From the NCBI RefSeq assembly GCF_027244095.1, contig NC_069662.1, positions 80,758,294 to 80,822,293 of the forward strand: a stretch of DNA of 64,000 bases, given 5' to 3'. Numbering within the stretch: position 1 is the stretch's first letter; the number at the start of each line of letters is the position of its first letter. The notes beneath the pieces were generated by a model. It searched no databases. It was not told the DNA's origin and was given only the letters and a program-made list of their open reading frames with translations. Source of the stretch: Hemicordylus capensis. Lineage: Eukaryota; Chordata; Lepidosauria; Squamata; Cordylidae. Positions 55,101 through 64,000 of the stretch are shown here, in pieces. The translations under genes were made by a program, and so were the position numbers.

Positions 55101-56570
55101 CAAACATATCACCATATTAGTAAATATGTGGCACTGCTATGGAGACCCTTCATGCAATCAGTTCAACCCACCTAGTAAGCAGTTTGCAAATGTTACAATC
55201 CCCACATAGAGCCATGGGGAAGTATTATGCATAGGCCCTCACCTGGTGGCAATGTTTGATTTGTTCCTAACAAATATAGAAGCCTTGTGATTTGAATATG
55301 CAGTCTACGGGAAAAATTACATGTGATGATATGTAGTTCTGTGATTTTCCCCGCTGATATTAAAATACAACACACACACTCACACATCATGTGACCACTG
55401 GGGCTGCAAGGAGCTTCTTAACCGTTTTTGTGGAAATCCTGCCTGCCCCTGACAGTTGCGTTTATCCTGCTGGGGAACAGAGTAAGAAGAAAGGACCTTT
55501 TTGAATGTTTTTCTCCTATATCAATCTTCTGCTTCAAATTGCAGCCACAGCACCTACGTTGTGTAATAATAATAATAATTTAAAAAGAATCTGAAGGAAG
55601 AATTACAGAATGACACACAATGTAACTCCACCCTTAGGCTGCATACTAAATTAGACAGTAAGTTCCATTGAATTCAATGGGACTTCTGAGTAAGAGTGCA
55701 TTAGACTGGTAATCCACTCTGTTTTCCTCCCCTACACTCAGAGATCATATTCATAAACTCACTTTTGAAATATTAATAAGATAAAAATATTTAAAATAAA
55801 ATGTGATTAAAATAACTAGCACCTTATCCAACAACAAAATGCTTGCTCAGATTTAAAAATAAGTCTTGCAGTATTTCCAGAAGACATGTGAGCTTGGACC
55901 ATTACATCAGAGAGTCCTTGGGTCTACAGATGCTCATGTCATTTGCCTGACTTCTGTGAACCATCCATCGCCAACAACTAGAAGGACTGCAAATTGTGGA
56001 TATTCCCTAATGACACACTACTTCGTATGCAGGGTGGCAGGCTCAAGTGACCCTGCACCTCACCACAGTATGATATTACCCTTTATGCCTGCATCTGAAC
56101 TGGGCCATAGAAAATTTAAAATAAAATGTAAAAAGCTCTCTTGAAAGCAAACAGTTCTGCAAGCAACTTCATGGCTTAGAAACCAAGTATGTAAATATTC
56201 GACAAGGATCCAAGCTTGATTAAAAATTAAATTATGGCTCAGCTACATACATACATACAAACAAATAGGCATACACTAACTAACAGCAGTGGAAAAGAGA
56301 CAGGTGCTACCAAGTCTATAAAAATAACTGGTGAGTCCTCACACAGTGTTCTTCACTGAGAGGCCTGGGAGTCAGCAGTAGCTCCTGTCAACCCTAAGTG
56401 CGGCTCCCTGATGAAAACTTCGGCCAAAGTTTAATATGTGGCAAATGCCACACTGAACACTTGCGCGCACACCCCAGCACTGTGCAGAGGTGACTGTTCC
56501 CACTGCGCAGTGCTGTGCTTCTAGTGCCAGGGCAAGAGGTTAAGTGAAATGGAGCCTTGTCAATCCCCAG
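55100..56570. other. Intergenic stretch without recognised gene
   Basis: Contains the palindromic dispersed repeat 'gttccattgaattcaatggg' at 55660-55680, a short (ata)n at 55566 and (cata)n near 56247. No gene recognised. Confidence 0.45.
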
Positions 56571-56574
56571 CGAC

Positions 56575-56825
56575 TACTACTACGACGAATATTTATATAT
56601 CACTTTTCAACAAAAGTTCCCAAAACTGTTTACAAAGAGAAATTAAAAATAAATAAATAGAGCTCAATCCCTGTCCCCAAAGGGCTCACAATCTAAAAAC
56701 AAACAAACCAGCAACAGCCACTGGAGGATGCTGTGCTGGGGCTGGATAGGGCCAGTTGCTTTCCCTCTGCTCAGTAAAGACAATCACCACTTTCAAAAGG
56801 TGCTTCTTTGTTCAGTTAGCAGGGG
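56575..56825 (-). repeat. LINE-derived repeat, reverse
   Basis: 'ccccaaagggctcacaatct', 'ccagcaacagccactggagg' and 'gataagggccagttgc'-like words match 13023-13178 in reverse, with an added 3' tail of the 'atatttatatatcac' type. Confidence 0.6.
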
Positions 56826-57059
56826 ATTCTCAGTGACATCTGAGAAGTTGTGCATGGAGTGCTACCAAGTGTCCTTCCCTGCATTTTCCCTAGAGCTGAG
56901 GCTTGACAGAGCTCTGTTTCTCTTAAATGCCCCAAGCTGGGGAAAGTGTAGTAGGAAATGGCTCTCATGCTGAAGGGGTTTATTTGTTTTGGCTTTTTTG
57001 TTTTACCCAAAGTGGCTCTTGCTTGAAAAAATAGTGAAGATCACTGCACTAGCACATCC

Positions 57060-57440
57060 CAGTGCACTCCAACACAATTCTGTAGTAGGCATTCTCTCAA
57101 ATGACTCCTCCCATTTTCCCTTGCTGCTTATGTCTGGAACTCCCTTCCTCTGCAGTTACCTGCTGCTGCCAGCCTTCCCTCTTGCTTTAAATCCTTGCTC
57201 AGGAAACCCCACCTTTTCCACAAAGCCATGGCTTAGCTTTTTATCTGCAAACAAAACAAAGTCTCCGTATGCACAGCCACCTCTGCTCATATTAATCCCA
57301 TATTACCCTTTCTGCTCCTCCCTTTTCTATTGTTATCATTTGTTATTTTTCTACAGCACCATCAACATTCAGGGCACATTACAGATAAGAGTAACAAAGC
57401 AAGCAGATTTCTGCCCCAAAGAGCTTGCAATCTGTTACGA
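57060..57440 (+). mobile_element. L2-group LINE 3' end, diverged
   Basis: A short open frame reads like a worn L2 C terminus ('ctcccttcctctgcagttac', 'gaaaccccaccttttccaca'). A tail with 'tacagcaccatcaacattca' and 'cccaaagagcttgcaatctg' follows. Confidence 0.5.
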
Positions 57441-57794
57441 TAATATACACACTTAGGAATAAGTAATATTGAACTCAAAGGGTCATAGTTCTAAGTAAAG
57501 ATGCTCTAGTCTAAATAACTGAGTTGCACTGACACCATAACCAATGTTAAAACTTTGGCTCAGTAATTCTATGGGGGGATGTGGTGGAGTTAAGAACAAA
57601 CTTAAAAGCTGGTCATATGCATACTTATTTGTAAGTTTCATTGAAATCAGTGGGACTTACCAGTACTTCTGGGTAAACATAGGCAGGCTAGGCTTGGGCT
57701 CAGCACTCCCATCAAAATCAATTGGATAACTTTAGCTGGATCGTGCTTATAGAATGAATGGTAGTGTTCTTAGGAGGACCCTCCCCCCGAAGCG

Positions 57795-57875
57795 CCATTT
57801 TGATTATTTATGTATAATATTTCTGAATCGCCTCTCCACCAAAAACGTGCCCAAGGCATTGTGCAATAAAAAGCA
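57795..57875 (-). mobile_element. LINE 3' tail
   Basis: 'ttctgaatcgcctctccacc' and 'gcccaaggcattgtgcaata' are the reversed tail of an L2-group LINE. Confidence 0.45.
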
Positions 57876-58449
57876 ATGTGCTCAATAAGGCTTCTTTCCC
57901 AACAGTGTGTATTCGATTGCAGTGTAAGATTTCACAGTCGGAACTGCCGACTGTAAGCGCCTTACGGAATGGACCTGTCTTCTTTGCCGATGTTACTCTG
58001 TATTATGCCTTGTACTTTTAATAGGGAAAACAAAACATTCAGAAGATGCAACGCATTCTTCTGGCAATGCTACTCACCGTATACCTTTATCTAGCAGCTG
58101 GGATTGAAATCCTTAAGCTCGCTCGCCAGTGTACTGTACTTGCAGTGTCAAAAAATGGTTTGCAAGTCTGATCCTGTACAGCACTCATGCGCGTCTAAGT
58201 CTATTAAAAATAGTGGGATTCTGGCGCGTCAAACTGCAGTGCAGAGGATCGAGCAGTGGCAGAACTATCTTACGCGGCAAGCCTACTCAGTAGTCCCTAC
58301 TGTGTATAATGACAATCATTACCTCTAAGCATGTACAGGATTGCACTCACGTCCAGCGCAACGCCATGTAGGTTTATTCAGAAGTAGATCTAATTGCATT
58401 CAATAGGTTTTAGTCCCAGTGTGTTTAGGATTGGAACCTTAATCGAGGA

Positions 58450-59330
58450 AGGGGTCCCCCCCCCCCCACGGAGGCGGACAGCGACTGGCCAGCCTTAAAC
58501 AAGCAACAGGCGCCGGCGGGAGCTGGGCGCAGAGCCTTGCCTGGGAGCGCGCGAATTTCTGTTCTACCGTGCGCGCGCGCGCAAAAAAACAACAAATCAC
58601 AGCTGTTAAAACCGTTAACGGCTTGCCGCTTTAAAACTCATCAGGCGGGCACCCGACCTGAGCACGCACCCGCACTATTCGGACGGGACAAACTCCCCTT
58701 CCGCCATTTAAAATTAAGGGAGAGTTGTCACGCTTCTTTCACCCCACCAGGAAAGGAAACTTGAGAAGAGGGGGCGCTTAGGGGTGGCGATAAAGGAAAG
58801 GAAATTTAGAGAAAGCGAGAGCTAGAAAACTCCCTCCCGCCTCTAGCCAGCGCGAGAACAAAGAACTTCCCTCCGTCTCTCCCGCCCCGCACGTGGGGGG
58901 CGAAGCGGACTCCCCACCCCCTCGGTGCTTCTTGCACCGCCTCCCGCCGTTGCCGATTGGCGAAACCCAAGCCCTGCGGGGCGGAGAGGGCTGCCTCCGA
59001 TCCAATCCAGACGACGACAGGTTCTTTCCAACGAGAGCGGTGGCCATTGGGCCGCCGGCGGGTTTGGCGCTCTGTTGTCCGGAGCTGTGAGGACGAAGAG
59101 AAGAGGGAGAAGGGTGCAGTGAACCTGGCGCGCGCGCACGGGCAGGGAAGAAAAGTGGGCGGAAGGCGGCCGGAGAAAGGGACGCGGCCGGACTCACCGG
59201 CGGTGGCGCTGCTGCTGCTGCTAGTAAGGGGGTGAGTGGCGGCGCGGGGGGGGGGTGTGTGCAGAGGAAAAGAGACAGACACGCCCGCTCAGGGCTCTTT
59301 GTCGTGCTTGGGGGCGGGCGGGGGATGGGG
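58450..59330 (+). promoter_or_regulatory. EZH2: CpG-island promoter, probably EZH2
   Basis: Dense CpG and GC-rich sequence in an otherwise AT-rich window. Motifs: inverted CCAAT boxes (ATTGG at 58956-58960 and 59046-59050), a direct CCAAT at 59002-59006 and an E2F-type TTTGGCGC at 59063-59070. The block 'ccattgggccgccggcgggt' directly followed by TTTGGCGCTCTG resembles the human EZH2 promoter, which as I recall it has GATTGGGCTGCCGCG then TTTGGCGCTCGG, and EZH2 is an E2F target. A (gc)n run at 58569-58583 and a C run near 58458 lie at its left side. The Y RNA cluster to the left supports the identity. Confidence 0.75.
59085..59231 (+). other. EZH2: Predicted noncoding exon 1 of EZH2
   Basis: EZH2 is the catalytic H3K27 methyltransferase of PRC2; its first exon is untranslated in mammals. 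Here a GC-rich exon would run from a start somewhere near 59080-59100 to a strong donor GTGAGT at 59232 (alternative GTAAGG at 59224). Upstream lie CCAAT and E2F sites at normal distances. The coding exon with the MGQTGKKSEK start is not found before 64000, as expected with a long first intron. The start is a guess from promoter layout. The call depends on synteny with Y1-Y3-Y4 and on the promoter match. Confidence 0.6.
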
Positions 59331-61712
59331 CAAGTCAGGGTGGGGGGCTTGTCTGTAAGGCGGGGGGCGTGGCTTCCCCAAAGGACAGCATGGGGACGGG
59401 GGTCTCGCCTTTCGTGGAAGCCTCTTCCAGCAACTGTGTTATCTATCGAGGGACTCAGTAGAAAGGGTTAAATGCTGTGGGCGAAGGAGGGTTTGCGAGA
59501 GAAAGGTTGAATGGGGTGGCGGGGATGGCTACGTGAGGGTGAATGGGGGAGGGCTCTTAAGGCGTGCAACTGAGTTGTGATAGGGAAATGGCAAAGTGCG
59601 TCGCGGGGCGGGGGGGGGAGAGTGAGAGTGGTGTTAGAAGAGGAGGGCAAGTGAGGACCCTGTGGGAAGGCAAAGGCCTCTCTATGGGGAGAGGGGGTTA
59701 AGGGAGGGTTGAGAGGAATATAAGCAGAGATGCAGGGACTAACCATTTCTTACTTGTACAACACTTAGCGCAGTATTAGGCTCTTTGTAATTAATGCTTT
59801 GGGAGTCATGGGTTAATATGTGGGTAAGAAGGGAGGGTGGGAACTGATGGTGAAGTTTGATGCTTGCTTAAAAGGTTTGCGGTGGGGTATGTTTGAGATC
59901 TTTCATATTAGGTGCAGGTGTATCATGGTCAACTCTTGGATATAAGTGCTTTTGAAGAGGCACAAAGGGATGCAAAGTCCTGGGATGCAGTGACAGCTGG
60001 AGGAAAGACCTGGAGTGTCAAGTGTCCTTTGTTTAGCTTGGTACTGTCCAGCCTGCCTAAGTAGGTTCTCCATGGAAGGAGTGCACAGATCTGCAGACAC
60101 AATGGAGTGACTGAGCAGGCAGCTGGTGAGCTCTTAGACACCCAGCTGCAGAAGGAAGGGAAAGAATAGGTTATATTTTGAGAAATGTGATGTGTTCCTG
60201 CCCTTCCCTGCTTAATTCCGGCAGAACCTTCTTTACTTTATTCTATTTCAGGATGTAAGGATTGTTTGAAAGAAAAGATACCTTGCAAATTATAGAGAAT
60301 TTGAAATGATTTAATTGGAACACAGCAGAAATCTTATTTATTGGGGGGAGCTGCCCATAGGAGATTGTTCAGACCTGAGAGTTTTAAACCATCTCAGTAG
60401 AATATGCTTTTCTAGTTTTACAGAAGCTGATGTTTAGTAACTTGGCTCCCATTATTTATGAGGAAGCTTTTGTTTTCATATATTAGATGAGTTGTTCGTT
60501 CTAAAATAGTTGCAAAAAGTGTCATACGGGATAATATTAGTAAAAACCATATTTCATAAAAGTGTTCCGTTTAATCACAATTTTAACTTGAAGCTGATCT
60601 AGTTCTATTGGTATCACTGGTGAATTTAAATTGGCCTAAATTCAAATGCCACTTAAAGTTTGTGGCCAGTTTTAAGATGATGCATTGTGATAGATTATCA
60701 TCAAATGGGCATTATCCATAGCAGCGTTGGTTGAGTGGGTTTTCACTAGGATTTTCTTGGTGGATGTCCTCACTCCAGTGATCTTCTTGTAATATTATTG
60801 TATAGTGGCCAAATGATGCTATTTTAGGGCTTTCAGCCTAAACAAAATAGAGTGGGTTTCTGCAGAGTTAACTGACATACAAACTTAAATTTTATATTGA
60901 TGAGTGATGGCTTAAAATGCATGTGGTATATAGGCTAAAACTTCTTTCAGTGATTAAATCTGCATATGTTGGTCAACTAAAAGTTTCAGCCCTTATGATT
61001 TTGTTAAACTGGCATCACCATATGACCCACTGTAATATAACTTACAGGGCTTACTGGGCAGGCCTCCTCTCCCAACATGTTTCAAATATGTATAACATGA
61101 TGCAAGTTTGTGAATTGAGCAAAATGAGCAGGAAACTTTGAAAGGAAATAGTATGCTTAACTGACTTATCATGCTGACTTTCTAAAGAGTCACACTGTGT
61201 TGGGTTGCTTTTCTCATGCAGCAACACTAATATTGAGAAAAGCATGCTTAACAATGGCCCTGTTTGGTACCACTGTTACTCATAGTGGAAAAGTGAGAGA
61301 GTGGTTAGTCTTATGCACAGTGGTAGCTATGCCTAATTAGTTGCATAATTTGGCCCATATGCCTTGCACCTTTAGCACTAAAGTCCTGTCCAAATGTGTG
61401 ATTTATATTATAAAATAAAATGCAAAGATTAGTACCTCAGAAAAGGAGGTACCAAACTTCTATTGTAGTGTCCCTTATCACTAGCAATAATCTTGTGGAC
61501 AAACACATTTCGCTACTCTTTCTATCATACCTGCTGGCCACCGTCTCCTCCTGCACCCTTATTAGAGCCTTTCCCACTGTATGAACATCTGAGTCACTAG
61601 ATTCACTGAAAGGAATCCAACCTACTGTATCAGATAATTTGATTTTATTGTATCTTTCGGAGATAACTTGTTAAAGATTTTTTTGCTGACGAGCAATTTA
61701 GTAGTGTTTAAT

Positions 61713-61857
61713 AGGAGAAGATACTGAAAGGCATCATCTCATACTGCGCAGGAGATGGCAATGGTAAACTCCTCCTGTATTCTACCAAAGAAAACCACAT
61801 GGCTCTGTGGTCATCAGGAGTTGACACCGACTCGACGGCACACTTTACCTTTACCTC
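61713..61857 (-). repeat. SINE-like repeat, full copy
   Basis: On the minus strand it starts 'aggtaaaggtaaagtgtgcc', 'gtcgagtcggtgtcaactcc', continues 'ccacagagccatgtggtttt', 'gaatacaggaggagtttacc' and ends near 'gatgatgcctttcagtatct'. Partial copies lie at 22781-22852 and 28706-28827. The family name is not known to me. Confidence 0.7.
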
Positions 61858-62232
61858 TGATATAACGCAGCCAACTGCATTTTTAAAAAAAAAAGTTTTG
61901 GGAAAACCTTTCCCTAAAAGAAAAATCCAGTTGGTATGTGAGGAGGGTGTGTTTGTATGTCTTCTGTTTGCTTCTTGTAGGTCAAAATCATCGAAGCCAT
62001 GTTTGACCCATAGAATGTCTCAAATTTAAATTCAAAGGACATTTAAGTAATTGTAAAGATAATTGTGTTTTGTGTACAATGTTTACTAATTAAGTGGTCA
62101 TTGCAGATGTACAAGTAGTTATTCAAGTTCACTTTCAATTTTTCTCACCTCACCACTACCATGTGCCTGCTTTCACAGCTGGTACTGCTGGATTGCACTT
62201 ATCCAATTAGGTACTGTACCAACCCTCTAAAA

Positions 62233-62437
62233 CAGGCTTATATAACTTGTGACTTACCAAGCCGAATGCAACCCACCAGTCATGTTTTGTGGCCTGTCAG
62301 TGCTTAATTCTCCATTCCCCATTTTGGCAGTCGGAGGCAGGAAGCAGAAACAAGAGGTTTGTCAGGCCTCCTGTGGGTTGCTATATGTAGCTGATGGGCT
62401 GCATTTGGCTTAGTGGCTCTCAAATTGTGCACATCTG
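62233..62437. mobile_element. hAT nonautonomous element, sister of 26.1 kb
   Basis: Starts CAGGCTTATATAACTTGTG and contains 'gctgatgggctgcatttggc' as at 26065-26258, ending 'ttgtgcacatctg'. The flanks ctctaaaa and ctctttac agree at five of eight positions, so it is older than its sister. Confidence 0.68.
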
Positions 62438-64000
62438 CTCTTTACAATTAAAAGCAACTGCCCTGCATCATTCTTTCTGTTTCAGAGAAAGAATTCTGCA
62501 ATGTTATTTTGTTGAGTTGGAAAGGTCACTGCATGGCAGCATCTCTTGATGTTAGCTATCTGCAGTGCTCAAGTGTGTGTGTTTTGGGATATACAGTAGT
62601 CTTTCTCAAGTGCCAGTAAGGAAACTAAACATTTAAAACCTTGTTGATGTAGTACTGTAGTGGATTTTGCTTTTTCTAAATACTGTAAAAAGCAGGCCAT
62701 TATTGTAGTTGCTGAAAACAAATGTACAAGGGGTGTACTGTATACAAGAGAAGAGAAAATCAAAGTCCTAGAGGTCTTCTGTCCCCCACCCCACCCCCTT
62801 CTATAATATTAAGACTTTGTGCTTGGTGGTAGCATCTGGAGCTAGGTCATCATCCTTTGTCACAAGTAGGAGATGGATAGCAGCATCTGCCTTTCTTGAA
62901 GCAGATGGAGGCAGCTACTGAGCCACAAGCTGATGTTACAAAGTGGCAAGGATCAGAGTTCAGCTTTGTTGCTTTGAGATAAGTTGCTTTTATACATAAT
63001 TGGGGGAACAGGAACTCAGTGGTTTGTGGGGATGAGAGCAGGAAGCTATTACTTTATTAAGGAATATTGTTAAAACCAAAACAGTTATTTTGTATTTGTA
63101 GAAGAAAGGTGTATATAGGAAATTATCTTTCAAAACAATTTTTAGTACTGTTCTATTAGTATTTTAAGCCTATGTTTGGCTTGGACAATTTCAGTTACAA
63201 GTACTGTGTTTAAAGAGGCTTTTAAAAATTAAGTTTTTCTTGGAGCAGCCTGCACAGAATACAGTATCACAGGATTGTTTGTAGCCTTGAGGGAATTTTA
63301 ATTGTACATTAGCTGCAGTTCATGGTCCACCTTTGCCTATGCACTTGTGTGTGTTGTGCCTTTTAAATATGGAGCTGATAAGTGCGCTTGTATAGCATTT
63401 AAAGACAGACTTGGCGCCATTTCGCTAAAGCGGCAGCAGAAAGAGAGAATGCATGCCTGCCTTTTAAAATATGCATTTTGAACACTACCGTTAGCCCTGC
63501 AGGGAGGACTGGATTTTTGTTTTGTTTTAATTAAATAATAGATTAGCACCTCTTAACCTGAAGGCCCAAAAGGATATTGGATCATGTTCCAGCCTAATAG
63601 GCAAAAATTACTTTTGAGGGAACTGAATTATCCCAGAAAATCTTATATAATGTTTAAGAATGTAATGTCAATCTGAAAAACATTCTTGTAAATAAATAGG
63701 AACTTTTAGTTAGTATGCTTCTTTCCTGATCGCCTATGTGGCTTAAATACATTCAGCTTGTAATTCTGATCAGACTTTCCTAGAAGCAAATAGTGCTTGA
63801 TGTGTTTAGGATTACAATCCCACCGTGCACACTTTGGCTGCATCCTGGTGCATATTTACTTGGAAGTGCAGTCTGTTGAACAAAACTTATTCTGCTTAAT
63901 TGTAGGTTCATGCTATAACTCTACTAGGAAGCAGCCTCCCTTGATCTTACTTGTGAGTAAACATAGTTAGGGTGAAGCTGTAAAGGTTTGGATGGCAGTT

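Larger units (their letters stand above)
59232..64000 (+). other. EZH2: Presumed EZH2 intron 1 (5' part)
   Basis: No exon with EZH2 coding sequence is seen. The stretch holds a SINE-like repeat (61713-61857), a hAT element (62233-62437) and a dispersed repeat piece near 63780-63900. The rest is AT-rich, with no RNA gene recognised. Confidence 0.55.

Noticed and set aside
58778-59471. Several open frames of 65-158 codons on both strands in the CpG island
   Set aside because: GC-rich sequence lacks stop codons. The frames overlap each other on both strands, have low-complexity Arg/Pro/Gly composition and match no family I know.
1-64000. CRISPR arrays, bacterial operons, ribosome binding sites
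   Set aside because: The sequence is vertebrate; no regular spaced repeat array of CRISPR type is present and the tandem repeats are microsatellites or minisatellites.

Overview
The window is vertebrate nuclear DNA, most likely from a squamate reptile (lizard or snake). No complete protein-coding host gene lies in it. The squamate reading rests on the mix of repeats: L2, CR1 and R4 LINEs, a DIRS element, Tc1, hAT and Tigger-like DNA transposons, Helitrons, and 5S-rRNA-headed and tRNA-headed SINEs that share one tail. It is inferred from repeat style and was not checked against a database.

The host genes found are RNA genes. Three Y RNA genes lie on the minus strand: Y1 (10388-10499), Y3 (16250-16351) and Y4 (23101-23196). 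Each ends in a run of T and carries an upstream type 3 RNA polymerase III promoter: a TATA box near -25 to -32, a PSE near -47 to -67, and a distal element (ZNF143/Staf-like site plus octamer) near -200 to -235. At the right a CpG island (about 58450-59330) holds CCAAT boxes and an E2F-type site in a block that resembles the human EZH2 promoter. A short GC-rich first exon with a splice donor near 59232 follows. The order Y1, Y3, Y4, EZH2 matches the vertebrate Y RNA cluster next to EZH2. The two signals support each other, and 59232-64000 is then EZH2 intron 1. No Y5 gene was seen.

The rest is intergenic DNA packed with mobile elements. 1-10 kb holds tRNA-headed SINEs, an L2 copy and a Tc1 transposon inside a hAT element. 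11-16 kb holds an AT-rich foldback element, a second near-identical L2 in reverse orientation, and an R4 tail. 19-22 kb holds an L2 endonuclease fragment and a long CR1. 24-27 kb holds a GC-rich inverted-repeat family. 28.3-29.06 kb is a deep nest of SINEs and a hAT element. 33-36 kb is a cluster of Helitrons. 44-48.7 kb is a decayed DIRS element. 50.7-54.6 kb holds a Tigger-like element, a large foldback repeat, a Tc1 end and a hAT element.

The RNA genes act together: Y RNAs are small noncoding RNAs that bind Ro60 and La, made from separate Pol III promoters and read away from EZH2. The mobile elements appear to be neighbours, not partners. The main structural point is that the two near-identical L2 copies flank Y1 in opposite orientation.
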